Positions 1 to 7,863 of a DNA stretch of 16,811 bases are shown in pieces. This DNA is from CAYJEQ01 sp964369235 (GTDB taxonomy: Bacteria; Bacillota; Clostridia; Oscillospirales; Ruminococcaceae). The notes beneath the pieces were generated by a model, which saw nothing but the letters and a program-made list of their open reading frames with translations, did not search any database and was not told the origin of the DNA. Both the position numbers and the translations under genes were made by a program. Within the stretch, counting starts at the first letter, position 1. Each line of letters begins with the position of its first letter. The stretch covers positions 1 through 16,811 of the forward strand of contig CAYJEQ010000059.1 of assembly GCA_964369235.1 (NCBI GenBank), in the 5' to 3' direction.

Positions 1-330
1 TTTGAATTTATTCAAACAGTGGGTACCTTTTGCGTGACGGCAAAAGGTACTGGGGGATTAAGTGTATAAACAGGCTACAGCAATGCTGCTATGGGGCAAC
101 GCCCCTTGCTGAGGTGCTGTGGCTTAGGTCTGAGTTAATAACAAACAGAAACCACCTCACAACAACTAATCTAAAGCTCTACCTATGGGAGGAATTACAA
201 ATCTGTGGCAAAGCCACACCTTACCTCTTAACTATTCACTATTAACTTTTCACTTATCACCACCCAGCCAATGAAATTGGGTGTATCCACTAGTCACACC
301 ACCATATTTTAAAATCACCTCAAAACAAAA
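1..330. other. Gene-free stretch with small inverted repeats
   Basis: I see no supported gene here. The stretch holds a row of short perfect hairpins: 23-50 (11-bp stem, GTACCTTTTGC, with a 6-nt loop), a GGGGC/GCCCC stem near 94-107, a GTGGC/GCCAC stem near 204-216, and CACCCA/TGGGTG at 261-283. None is followed by a T-run. A 71-codon open frame at 30-245 runs through the hairpins, has no ribosome binding site and shows no recognisable protein features. The region looks like dispersed intergenic repeat sequence beyond the end of the transporter operon. Confidence 0.5.
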
Positions 331-360
331 CCCATCTGTAAGATTTCTCCTACAGATGGG
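331..360 (-). terminator. Intrinsic terminator of the transporter operon, probably bidirectional
   Basis: A perfect 10-bp stem (CCCATCTGTA with its complement) encloses a 10-nt loop. On the minus strand it follows the last transporter gene by 36 nt and is followed by GGGTTTTGTTTT, a T-rich tail. On the plus strand it is followed by TTGTTATTTTTT, so it could stop transcription from either side. Confidence 0.85.
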
Positions 361-396
361 TTGTTATTTTTTAATTACAATTAGTATAATTATATT

Positions 397-1353
397 TTAT
401 TTATACAAATGGCAGAATACATAATGGTCATCGCTGTAATTATATCTAGCTGGTGCTTCCTTGCTACACACTTCCATTGCCTTAGGGCATCTTGTGTGGA
501 ATTTACAGCCAGATGGAGGATTAAGTGCTGATGGAATATTCCCCTCTAGGATAATTCTATCATTTTGTACTGTTGGATCTGGAACAGGAACTGCAGAAAG
601 TAATGCCTGAGTATATGGATGTAGTGGATTTTTGTAAAGGCTCTTTTTATTACCTACCTCTGCAAAATTCCCTAAATACATTACCCCAACTCTGTCACTA
701 ATATGCTCAACTACACTTAAATCATGGGCAACAAAGATATAGGTAAGACCTAAATCTCTCTTTAGCTCATTCATTAGGTTTAGCACCTGTGACTGAATAG
801 ACACATCTAGGGCAGAAACCGGCTCATCAGCAATAATTAGCTGTGGCTCAACTGCTAGGGCTCTTGCTATACCAATACGCTGACGCTGACCACCAGAAAA
901 CTCATGGGGATAACGGTTTGCGTGATAATCATCAAGACCTACCTTACGCAGTAGGGATACTACCTTACTGTCAATTTCCTCTTTTGTAGTCGCTAACTTA
1001 TGTACAATAAGTGGCTCTGCAATTATATCACGAATGGACATACGAGGATTTAGTGAAGCATAGGGATCCTGAAAAACCATCTGTACCTGTTTTCTAATAG
1101 GACGCATTTCGCTGTTTTTATAGCTGGCAATATCATTGCCATTTAACACTATGCTACCTGCTGTAGGCTCTACTAGCTTGGATATGCTTTTACCCAGTGT
1201 GGACTTGCCACAACCGGACTCTCCAACTATACCAAAAACCTCACCACGACGAACATTAAAGTCCACATCATCTACAGCTTTTACCTTGTTTTTACTACCT
1301 TTTACCGAGTAGTACTGTTTAAGACCTTTTACCTCTAATATATTATCAGTCAT
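397..1353 (-). CDS. dppF: Peptide/glutathione-type ABC transporter ATPase, DppF/OppF class
   Basis: This is the second of two ATPase subunits that power the importer from the cytoplasmic side (318 aa, usual for DppF/OppF). Visible motifs are Walker A GESGCGKS at 44-51, Q-loop Q95, signature FSGGQ at 152-156, Walker B LIIADEP at 172-178 and the switch histidine H210. The C-terminal oligopeptide-transporter extension has four cysteines (C283, C289, C296, C314) in a spacing like that reported to hold a 4Fe-4S cluster in some OppD/DppD proteins. The start codon overlaps the stop of the upstream ATPase gene by one base (TAATG), implying translational coupling. It is the last gene of the operon, followed by a strong terminator. 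Family assignment is firm. Substrate is inferred only from the partner proteins. Confidence 0.93.
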   Translation of the reverse strand: MTDNILEVKGLKQYYSVKGSKNKVKAVDDVDFNVRRGEVFGIVGESGCGKSTLGKSISKLVEPTAGSIVLNGNDIASYKNSEMRPIRKQVQMVFQDPYASLNPRMSIRDIIAEPLIVHKLATTKEEIDSKVVSLLRKVGLDDYHANRYPHEFSGGQRQRIGIARALAVEPQLIIADEPVSALDVSIQSQVLNLMNELKRDLGLTYIFVAHDLSVVEHISDRVGVMYLGNFAEVGNKKSLYKNPLHPYTQALLSAVPVPDPTVQNDRIILEGNIPSALNPPSGCKFHTRCPKAMEVCSKEAPARYNYSDDHYVFCHLYK

Positions 1354-2336
1354 TAGTTAGTACCTCCTTCTGGCTTGGATAGAAAACATCTGCTTTGATG
1401 GCCATTGCCTAAATCAACAAATCCCGGCTCCTCTTGATGACATCGGTCAAAGGCATATTTACAGCGTGGTGCCATTTTACAGCCTTTAGGCATTCTTTTA
1501 GGATTTGGTACATTGCCTGGGATTGATTCTAGCTCATCTACCTCCACCCCTAGTTTAGGGATTGAAGCCAGTAGCCCCTGAGTATATGGATGGGCTGGCT
1601 TTGCGAATATATCGTATACATCGCCTTTTTCTACCACCCTGCCACAGTACATTACTACCACCTGATCGCAAACCTCTGCTACCACCCCTAGGTCATGGGT
1701 AATAAACATTATAGAAGTTCCTATCTCTTTCTTTAGCTTGTTCATTAGCTGTAGTATCTGTGCCTGTATAGTTACATCTAAAGCCGTTGTAGGCTCATCT
1801 GCTATTAGTATCTCTGGATTACATACCAAAGCCATAGCTATCATTACACGCTGACGCTGTCCCCCAGAAAGCTGGAAAGGATACTCATTCATCATCTTTT
1901 CTACACGAGGTAGCCCTGTTAATGTTAGCATCTCCATTGCTTTGGCTTTAGCTTCTTCCTTAGATAAATTCTGGTGAAGCATTATCCCCTCCATAACCTG
2001 TGCCCCAATCTTCATTACTGGGTTAAGGCTGGTCATTGGCTCTTGGAATATCATAGAAATCTGTCTACCACGAAGTTTTCTCATATCTTCTTTGGATATT
2101 TTTGAGATGTCATCACCGTTTAGCATAATTTTGCCATCGGCAATCTTACCTGTTGTACCCATTAGCAGTCCCATTACCGACATTGCAGTAACGCTTTTGC
2201 CACTGCCACTCTCCCCTACAATACCTAAGGTTGAGCCTTTTTTAAGTTCTATATCTACGCCATCTACCGACTTTACCACTCCGCTATCGGTGTAAAAGTA
2301 GGTGTGCATATTTTTTATTTCTAATACATTTTCCAT
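1353..2336 (-). CDS. dppD: Peptide/glutathione-type ABC transporter ATPase, DppD/OppD class
   Basis: This is the first ATPase subunit of the importer (327 aa). Motifs are Walker A GESGSGKS at 41-48, Q98, the ABC signature LSGGQ at 156-160, Walker B ILIADEP at 176-182 and H214. The C-terminal extension carries C286, C292, C299 and C317, arranged like the reported iron-sulfur site of OppD/DppD proteins. The start follows an AAGGAAGGAG ribosome binding site, 17 nt after the gsiD-like permease gene, and the stop overlaps the next ATPase start by one base. In E. coli the equivalent of both ATPases is a single fused protein, GsiA. Here they are separate, as in Dpp and Opp systems. The family is certain; the cargo is not. 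Confidence 0.93.
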   Translation of the reverse strand: MENVLEIKNMHTYFYTDSGVVKSVDGVDIELKKGSTLGIVGESGSGKSVTAMSVMGLLMGTTGKIADGKIMLNGDDISKISKEDMRKLRGRQISMIFQEPMTSLNPVMKIGAQVMEGIMLHQNLSKEEAKAKAMEMLTLTGLPRVEKMMNEYPFQLSGGQRQRVMIAMALVCNPEILIADEPTTALDVTIQAQILQLMNKLKKEIGTSIMFITHDLGVVAEVCDQVVVMYCGRVVEKGDVYDIFAKPAHPYTQGLLASIPKLGVEVDELESIPGNVPNPKRMPKGCKMAPRCKYAFDRCHQEEPGFVDLGNGHQSRCFLSKPEGGTN

Positions 2337-2352
2337 TTTTCTGGCTCCTTCC

Positions 2353-3243
2353 TTAATCTGATAGCTTAGGATCTAGTGCATCACGAAGACCATCTCCCAA
2401 TAGGTTAAAGCTAAGTACAGTTAAAAATATAGCCAAACCTGGGAATAGTGTAATATGCCATGCCTGCATCATATAGGTACGACCATTACTTAGTAGTAGT
2501 CCCCATTCTGGTGTAGGAGGGGTAGCACCCATTCCTAAAAAGCTCAGTGAAGAAGCTGTTAGAATAGAGGAACCAATGGACATACTATACTGTACAATAA
2601 TATCTGGCACAGCACTTGGAAGGATGTGCTTAAATAGTATTCTGCCGTCCCCTGCACCTACATTTTTTGCTGCCTGTACAAAGACTGCGTTTTTTGTAGA
2701 TAGGGTTTTACCACGAACAAGACGGGCAAATTTTGGCACATTAAATACTGCTACTGCTATAACTACATTTGCCATACCATTACCTAGTATTGCCACAATG
2801 GCAATAGCTAGGATAATCCCTGGGAAGGCAAACATCGCATCACAGACTCTCATAATAACTGAATCTATAAAACCACCATAGTAACCACCTATTAACCCTA
2901 ATAGGGAGCCGATTACTGTAGCTACAGATACTGAGAATAAACCTACACTTAGGGATATGCCAGTACCACTGATTATACGGGAGAATAGATCTCTGCCAAA
3001 TTCATCGGTGCCGAATATATGCTGTGGTGTTGGGGGTTGCATTATTGCTGTGTAGTCGTACTCATTTATGCCATAGGGAGCAATACTCTCTCCTATAAAA
3101 GCCAGTACAACTAAAAATAATATAAATATTAAAGCTGCTATTGCAGTTTTCTGTTTTTTGAATTTTCTTTTAAACTCGCTAAAAGGGGTGCTGATTTTTT
3201 CATTTACCGCTACGCCAGTATCGGTGCTATTAGCTGCTGCCAT
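2353..3243 (-). CDS. gsiD: ABC transporter permease, GsiD/DppC-like
   Basis: This is an inner-membrane permease of the peptide-transporter type (296 aa). It has an N-terminal cytoplasmic stretch, a first membrane segment at about 33-53, the periplasmic-loop motif HIFGTDEFGRDLFSR at 75-89, and several further helices. The EAA-type loop that docks on the ATPases is at about 188-209. Long blocks match what I remember of E. coli GsiD, for example around FAFPGI (138-143), FARLVRG (172-178), TPPTPEWG (241-248) and the C-terminal LLGDGLRDALDPK (281-293). It pairs with the GsiC-like permease encoded 27 nt upstream. The AGAGAGGA ribosome binding site supports the start. The glutathione assignment rests on remembered similarity, so general peptide transport remains possible. 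Confidence 0.88.
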   Translation of the reverse strand: MAAANSTDTGVAVNEKISTPFSEFKRKFKKQKTAIAALIFILFLVVLAFIGESIAPYGINEYDYTAIMQPPTPQHIFGTDEFGRDLFSRIISGTGISLSVGLFSVSVATVIGSLLGLIGGYYGGFIDSVIMRVCDAMFAFPGIILAIAIVAILGNGMANVVIAVAVFNVPKFARLVRGKTLSTKNAVFVQAAKNVGAGDGRILFKHILPSAVPDIIVQYSMSIGSSILTASSLSFLGMGATPPTPEWGLLLSNGRTYMMQAWHITLFPGLAIFLTVLSFNLLGDGLRDALDPKLSD

Positions 3244-3270
3244 TACAGTTCATTCCTCTCTATTAGTTAA

Positions 3271-4191
3271 TTAGCCCAGCTGTATTTCTGGGTTTAGCAC
3301 TGCGTATAAAATATCTACAACTAGATTAATAACTATAAAGTGCAGTGAGAATATTAAGATTAGGGACTGGATTGCAGGATAGTCACGGTAGTTAACCGAT
3401 TCTATTAGCAGTGAGCCTAGCCCTGGGAATGCAAATACTGATTCAGTAATAACCGAACCGCCTAGTAGGAACCCAAACTGTAATCCTACAACGGTAATAA
3501 CAGTAATCATGGAATTTCTAAAAGCATGTTTCCACACTACTACCTTTTCTTTAATACCTTTTGCTCTTGCTGTTCTTATGTAGTCGTCTTTTAGCACTTC
3601 GATAATTGCAGAACGGGTAAATCTAGCAATAATCGCTGCTATACTCGCCCCTAGTGTAATTGACGGTAGCACTAGACTTTTAAAGGTGCCATCTACCGAA
3701 ATTGGAAACCACTTAAGATTAACAGAAAATATCATAATAAGCATAAATCCAATCCAGAAGGAAGGCATGGAAATCCCCGAAACAGCCACCGTCATACCGG
3801 TGTAATCCTGCCATTTAGAACGATTTTTCCCTGACCATACACCTATAATAATACCTATAAGTGTACTCCAACCTAGGGACATTAGGGTAAGTTTCGCTGT
3901 GTTTGCGTATCTATTAGAAATCTCCTCGCTAACAGGACGCTTAGTTCTAAGTGATGTACCTAAATCCCCCTGTAAAAGCCCTGTAACATACTCTACATAC
4001 TGGATATGTATAGGCTCATTAAGACCTAATTCTTCTCTTATAATCTCCACATCTTCCAGTGAAGCCTGTGGTCCTGCCACCTGTCTTGCAGGATCTCCAG
4101 GTATCATACGCACAAAGAAAAATACGAAGGTAACTACAATAATAATAGTAGGTAGCACCTCGACAATTCTTTTTAAGATATATTTTAACAT
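3271..4191 (-). CDS. gsiC: ABC transporter permease, GsiC/DppB-like
   Basis: This is the partner permease of the importer. I start it at the ATG at 4191, giving 306 aa (the length of E. coli GsiC) and the typical beginning MLKYILKRI. A GGTGAAGG ribosome binding site lies just upstream. A longer frame exists but would begin at a TTG inside a terminator hairpin, so I reject it. The first membrane segment is at about 9-29, followed by PGDPAR at 31-36, a long external loop, membrane segments from about 100 onward, and the EAA loop with DDYIRTARAKG at 202-212. It matches remembered GsiC sequence closely at GLQFGFLLGGS and INLVVDILYA. Transcription must pass the terminator at 4216-4260, which should lower expression relative to the binding protein. 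Confidence 0.9.
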   Translation of the reverse strand: MLKYILKRIVEVLPTIIIVVTFVFFFVRMIPGDPARQVAGPQASLEDVEIIREELGLNEPIHIQYVEYVTGLLQGDLGTSLRTKRPVSEEISNRYANTAKLTLMSLGWSTLIGIIIGVWSGKNRSKWQDYTGMTVAVSGISMPSFWIGFMLIMIFSVNLKWFPISVDGTFKSLVLPSITLGASIAAIIARFTRSAIIEVLKDDYIRTARAKGIKEKVVVWKHAFRNSMITVITVVGLQFGFLLGGSVITESVFAFPGLGSLLIESVNYRDYPAIQSLILIFSLHFIVINLVVDILYAVLNPEIQLG

Positions 4192-4215
4192 TCTACCTTC
4201 ACCTTTCAGCATTAT

Positions 4216-4260
4216 AAAAAAAGGTGGCTTGGCAAGTATATTATATACAGCCAAACCACC
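4216..4260 (-). terminator. Intra-operon terminator between binding protein and permease genes
   Basis: In minus-strand RNA an 11-bp stem (GGTGGTTTGGC with GCCAAGCCACC, one U-G wobble) is followed directly by seven Ts. The wobble would be a C-A mismatch in plus-strand RNA, so the hairpin is built for minus-strand transcription. It starts 15 nt after the binding-protein stop codon. Such partial terminators behind binding-protein genes commonly keep the binding protein in excess over the membrane parts; that role is inferred here. Confidence 0.85.
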
Positions 4261-4275
4261 ATTTTCACTCTTTAA

Positions 4276-5952
4276 TTAAGCCATTTTACCATTTCTTAGG
4301 TTAATACAGTTATCTGGGAATAGGCTAACATCAACGATGTTCTTTCCTGTTGCAATTGTTGTTGCATCAGTAGACAGTGCTACTAGTGGGCTGTCTGCCC
4401 ATACTATATCCTGAGCTTCTGCATAAGCTGCTGCTCTTACTGCTGGATCAGCAGTTTCTAGCGCTTCAAATACCTTTGCATCAAATTCTGGATTTACATA
4501 GTAGGAGATGTTGTAGCTGTTTGGAGGTAGGGATTCTTCAGCTAGTAGTGGTCTAATACCCCAGTCAGCATCACCTGTAGATGGTGACCAACCGATGATG
4601 TACATTTCTACTTCAGCTTCTGCACCACTGGTGTAGGAATCCTGTACGATTTCGTTAACAACTGCACTTTCTAGTGCTTTAATCTCAACAGTAATTCCCA
4701 CCTGAGCTAACTGCTGCTGTAAGAACTCTGCCTGCTTTAGGTTAGCTGTTGTGCTGGAACAAAGAATAGATGTTGTAAAACCATCTGGGTAACCAGCTTC
4801 TGCTAGTAGGGATTTCGCTTTTTCAATATCGTAAGCATATGGCTCATTGGACTTAAAGAACTGTACCTGTGGCGCAATTACAGACTCTGCTGGAGAACCT
4901 AGGCCGTTCTTAACAACTGCTACATAAGCATCCTTATCGATTGCATGGTTAATTGCCTGACGAACATTAACATCGTCAAAAGGCGCCTTCATGTTGTTCA
5001 TCATTAGGTATCTAACAACTAGACCATCATCAACCTGTACCTGAACATTGGAGTCAGCCTGTAGTAGTGCTACACTTTCGTCTGGAATAGGCCAGATAAT
5101 GTCAGCATCACCGGACTGTACCATTGCAACTCTTGTTGCAGACTCAGAAACTGGTCTAAATGTAACTGTCTTATAGCCTGCATCTGCATCTACTAGAGCT
5201 GTACCACCACTGATTTCTGCATCATAGCCCCACCAGTCTAGGTTAAGAGCGATAGTTGCGCTTTCCCCAGGAATCCACTCAACAAATGTGTACTGACCTG
5301 TACCGATTGGATTCTGGGAGATAACATCGTTACCACCATTGGCAATCTGTTCTGGGCTAACAATTAGACATGCTGGGTGAGCAAGTGTATTGATAAAAGC
5401 ACCAAATGGAGAGCTTAGAGTAACCTTAACTGTATACTCATCTACTACCTCTGTGGACTGTAGTACACCGGATAGTAGTGTAGTTCTCTTAAGACCAAGA
5501 GTTTTATCAGCCCAACGGTCAAAGTTAGCCTTTACCGCTTCGGCATTTAGTGGTGTACCATCGCTAAATGTAACACCTTCTCTAATTGAAATTGTATATT
5601 CTGTAGCATCTTCATTGCCTTCATAGCCTGTAGCTAGTAGAGGAATAACTGCCATATCTTCGTCAAAACCGAATAGTCCGTCCATCATTAGACGCTGAAT
5701 ACCACCTGAAAGTGTATCACTGGTGTCTAGTGGATCCATTGTAGTAAAGTCTACATTAATAGCTGCTACAATATCATTATCCTGTGAGATGGAAGCACCA
5801 TCTGCAACCTCAGTAGTTGGAGCTGCACTTGCTGGGGTATCTCCTGTAGAAGCTGCTGTAGAGCTGCTAGGTGTAGATGAGCTACATCCAGTTGCCACAA
5901 CCATCATAGTTGCTAGTAAGAAAGCACTTAGTTTTTTAAGATTTTTTTTCAT
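4276..5952 (-). CDS. gsiB: Lipoprotein solute-binding protein, SBP_bac_5 family, GsiB-like
   Basis: This is the extracellular substrate receptor of the importer (558 aa). It has a lipoprotein signal peptide: basic start MKKNLKK, a hydrophobic core, and a lipobox ending at C23 (VVATGC). A Ser/Thr/Ala-rich linker at about 24-56 follows, then the class-5 binding domain. Landmarks resembling E. coli GsiB are FTTMDPLDTSDTLS (69-82), the EYTISIREGVTFSDGTP region (118-134), IWPIP (286-290) and IIGWSPSTGDADW (452-464). The start has an AGGAGG ribosome binding site at good spacing and lies downstream of a promoter at 6030-6058. It is the first gene of a five-gene operon. Glutathione or a related gamma-glutamyl or short peptide is my inferred cargo; the sequence alone does not settle it. 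Confidence 0.88.
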   Translation of the reverse strand: MKKNLKKLSAFLLATMMVVATGCSSSTPSSSTAASTGDTPASAAPTTEVADGASISQDNDIVAAINVDFTTMDPLDTSDTLSGGIQRLMMDGLFGFDEDMAVIPLLATGYEGNEDATEYTISIREGVTFSDGTPLNAEAVKANFDRWADKTLGLKRTTLLSGVLQSTEVVDEYTVKVTLSSPFGAFINTLAHPACLIVSPEQIANGGNDVISQNPIGTGQYTFVEWIPGESATIALNLDWWGYDAEISGGTALVDADAGYKTVTFRPVSESATRVAMVQSGDADIIWPIPDESVALLQADSNVQVQVDDGLVVRYLMMNNMKAPFDDVNVRQAINHAIDKDAYVAVVKNGLGSPAESVIAPQVQFFKSNEPYAYDIEKAKSLLAEAGYPDGFTTSILCSSTTANLKQAEFLQQQLAQVGITVEIKALESAVVNEIVQDSYTSGAEAEVEMYIIGWSPSTGDADWGIRPLLAEESLPPNSYNISYYVNPEFDAKVFEALETADPAVRAAAYAEAQDIVWADSPLVALSTDATTIATGKNIVDVSLFPDNCINLRNGKMA

Positions 5953-5989
5953 GTATAATCCTCCTATAATATATTAGGTAGTCCTTCAG

Positions 5990-6720
5990 TGACGGAAAAT
6001 TGTCTGCCAGCGCCACAAAAGACTTGCTTAGTTTACCATGTTAAAGTAATATTGTCAACACTTTACAGTATTATCATTTAATTATTAGCAACATGCACTA
6101 TTTTGTAAGTTAATTCCAGTATGATTTGCAAGATTGCGATACTAAAATTGCTAAAAAATTGGTAAAAATCTGTATTCCACAGAAAAACTTCTATAAATCC
6201 TCTAAAAATAACAATATTTATGGGTATTTATGCAATATTAATATATCAAATTGTCAAAAATAATAAATCTAGCTGTTTTTATAGTGGAATGAGATTTATT
6301 TAACTACAATTACATCTGTCCACCGTATGTGGAATTATAAATTGAATTTACAATTCAAACTCTTAAATTAGAACGAATTTTTTCGTTTTGTACTCCCCTG
6401 TGCATTAAATTTAATTACATTAAGTAACCTGTAAACCCTGTATTTTACAGGAGTCACCATTCTATTACTAAAATAGTACATTATAAAATGTCCTTGAGCT
6501 AACACCTTTACAAAAGCTATTAATTATAGACATATGTATCCACGACAAAGACACTCACTACGAATGCTAGACCCTTTTACTACAGCTATGGCTACCATTA
6601 AATAATTATTACTGGAGTTAAAGATGAGTTTTGCTGTCATTTAATAAAGAAATCACTATAACTATCCTTAATTTTATTATGTGTTGTGATAAATTCTTAC
6701 ACTTATTATAACAAATTAAA
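5990..6720. other. Long spacer without a supported gene
   Basis: Between the divergent transporter and DUF3796-like operons about 860 bp carry no convincing coding frame. Besides the two promoters I see three small perfect hairpins close together: TTGAATT/AATTCAA at 6342-6358, AACGAA/TTCGTT at 6372-6387, and CCTGTAAA/TTTACAGG at 6428-6451. The motif ATTCCAC or its complement appears near 6174, 6283 and 6330. The rest is AT-rich and unremarkable. It may be decayed sequence or hold a small RNA. Confidence 0.4.
6030..6058 (-). promoter_or_regulatory. Probable sigma-A promoter of the transporter operon
   Basis: On the minus strand a perfect -35 TTGACA (6058-6053) is separated by 17 nt from TAAACT (6035-6030), which matches 4 of 6 bases of the -10 consensus. 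Transcription would start near 6023, leaving a leader of about 70 nt before the binding-protein gene. Confidence 0.55.
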
Positions 6721-6727
6721 TTCACCA

Positions 6728-6756
6728 TTGACACATCAATTATTAAGTGATATAAT
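6728..6756 (+). promoter_or_regulatory. Consensus sigma-A promoter for the DUF3796-like/Xre operon
   Basis: TTGACA (6728-6733), a 17-nt spacer and TATAAT (6751-6756) form a perfect consensus promoter 54 nt before the gene at 6811. Short inverted arms TGACA (6729-6733) and TGTCA (6757-6761) bracket it, and GTGA/TCAC arms bracket the -10. A strong promoter of this kind is often held down by a repressor, and the Xre-type regulator encoded in the operon is the obvious candidate. The operator is inferred, not shown. Confidence 0.85.
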
Positions 6757-6810
6757 TGTCACATAAAGATACAAAAACATCACGCAACAGAGAAAGGAAA
6801 GGTTATTATT

Positions 6811-7164
6811 ATGAAAAAGAATTCAAGATTTATCTGGTTACTGGGTTTCTTAGGTTTTATGGGTTTTGGTTATTTCTATGACGGCGATCCCTCTTCGCTT
6901 TTTTACTTTAGCTTCTTTGGGTATTTTTCATTTTACTTTATAGGTAAGATTGCTGGGGATATGGCTGATGAAAGGTATATGGACAATAGCAGAAAAGCAC
7001 TGGTGAAAACCTCTGGTCTACCTATTGTTTCTATATTCATTATCGGTTTTATAGCAGGATTTCCACTTATCACAAAGGATATTATAGTTGCTATGGCTTC
7101 TATTACCTTCGCTACTACCCATATAGTTTACAGTATGCTGTTCTGGCACTATGACAGCCATTAA
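6811..7164 (+). CDS. Small four-helix membrane protein, DUF3796-like
   Basis: This 117-aa integral membrane protein has four predicted hydrophobic segments at about 7-22, 29-45, 70-87 and 90-112, with a charged cytoplasmic-type loop between the second and third. The repeated Gly/Phe pattern near the start (LGFLGFMGFGYF) recalls DUF3796 proteins, which commonly sit next to small Xre-family regulators in Firmicutes, as here. No function is known to me. The start is supported by an AAAGGAAAGG ribosome binding site 8 nt upstream and by a consensus promoter. The stop codon overlaps the ribosome binding site of the regulator gene downstream, so the two are co-expressed. The family call is from memory of pattern and context. 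Confidence 0.72.
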   Translation: MKKNSRFIWLLGFLGFMGFGYFYDGDPSSLFYFSFFGYFSFYFIGKIAGDMADERYMDNSRKALVKTSGLPIVSIFIIGFIAGFPLITKDIIVAMASITFATTHIVYSMLFWHYDSH

Positions 7165-7174
7165 GGAGGGCGCT

Positions 7175-7375
7175 TTGGAGAATTTTATCTGTAATCTAAA
7201 GAAATATCGTCAGCTTGCTAATCTTACTCAAGATGAGCTGGCACAGATAGTAGGGGTTAGACGAGAAACAATAATCCGTCTGGAATCAGCTAAATACAAC
7301 CCCTCACTAAAACTGGCACTGGACATATCTAAGGCAGTTAACGCATCTATAGAGGAGCTGTTTATATTCCAGTAA
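7175..7375 (+). CDS. Small Xre-family helix-turn-helix regulator (TTG start)
   Basis: This 66-aa protein is almost entirely one DNA-binding domain. The helix-turn-helix lies at about 18-38 (TQDELAQIVGVRRETIIRLE), followed by YNPSLKLALDISKAVNASIEELF, the classic C-terminal half of this small regulator class. A longer frame opens at an ATG at 7151, but that codon has no ribosome binding site and adds eight residues not typical of the family. The TTG at 7175 sits 5 nt after a strong AAGGAGG (7163-7169) that overlaps the stop of the membrane-protein gene, so I choose it. It probably represses its own promoter at 6728-6756. Domain identity is secure; target and signal are unknown. Confidence 0.85.
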   Translation: MENFICNLKKYRQLANLTQDELAQIVGVRRETIIRLESAKYNPSLKLALDISKAVNASIEELFIFQ

Positions 7376-7401
7376 AGGCTTAAATACACCTATAAACCAA
7401 T

Positions 7402-7440
7402 AAAGAGATATATTCCAATATAGCTGGAATATATCTCTTT
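7402..7440. terminator. Bidirectional terminator between convergent operons
   Basis: A perfect 16-bp stem, AAAGAGATATATTCCA with its complement, encloses a 7-nt loop. T-rich sequence follows on the plus strand, and the A-rich start gives the same on the minus strand. It lies between the Xre stop (7375) and the stop of the acidic protein gene (7445), so it can serve both operons. Confidence 0.88.
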
Positions 7441-7444
7441 TTAA

Positions 7445-7837
7445 CTATTCTATAACTAAAGCCCAGTCGGAATCCTCATCACTAGGATCATCTATCTTTC
7501 CATAAGCTCTTTTTCCAATTAGTGTTCTTAGCTCTATTAAGTCCTCAAGGCTATCACTGCCAAACTCTTGATAACAGGTAAGTTCACTACTTTCATTTAA
7601 ATCTTCGTAGAAATCACAAACCCACACTCTAAAATTATCTAGTATTCCTTCAAATGGAAATTGTGTAATATTCTGAGGTGAGGCTGTTTCCCAGTCATAA
7701 CCGTCCACTTCCTCCATCTCAAAGGTCAGTGATGTTACATAACAATCATCATCCTTTGACATATAGATATTCTCTTGGATTAGCTGATAGTTCTCTTGAT
7801 TATATTTTTCTGGATTGTAAGTTTTAAAGTTTTTCAT
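7445..7837 (-). CDS. Acidic protein of unknown function, last gene of the polyamine locus
   Basis: I do not recognise this 130-aa protein. About a quarter of its residues are Asp or Glu. It has no signal peptide or membrane segment, so it is probably cytoplasmic. Notable stretches are the aromatic FRVWVCDFYEDL around 68-79, a likely helical ELTCYQEFGSDSLEDLIELR around 84-104, and an acidic C-terminal tail with DDPSDEDSDW. The start is 26 nt after the aspartate kinase stop with only a weak GGGGA-type ribosome binding site, so it is probably co-transcribed with that gene. The terminator at 7402-7440 follows its stop at once. It could be an accessory factor of the locus or an unrelated passenger. 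Confidence 0.65.
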   Translation of the reverse strand: MKNFKTYNPEKYNQENYQLIQENIYMSKDDDCYVTSLTFEMEEVDGYDWETASPQNITQFPFEGILDNFRVWVCDFYEDLNESSELTCYQEFGSDSLEDLIELRTLIGKRAYGKIDDPSDEDSDWALVIE

Positions 7838-7863
7838 AATGTCCCCATAAATCTATATAATAA

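Noticed and set aside
30..245. 71-codon plus-strand open frame
   Set aside because: It crosses several hairpins, has no ribosome binding site and no protein-like pattern. It is likely chance.
4192..4254. N-terminal extension of the GsiC-like permease
   Set aside because: It would start at a TTG inside the terminator hairpin. The ATG at 4191 has a ribosome binding site and gives the family's usual length.
6252..6257. Second minus-strand promoter with a TTGACA box upstream of the transporter
   Set aside because: No acceptable -10 box at 16-18 nt spacing.
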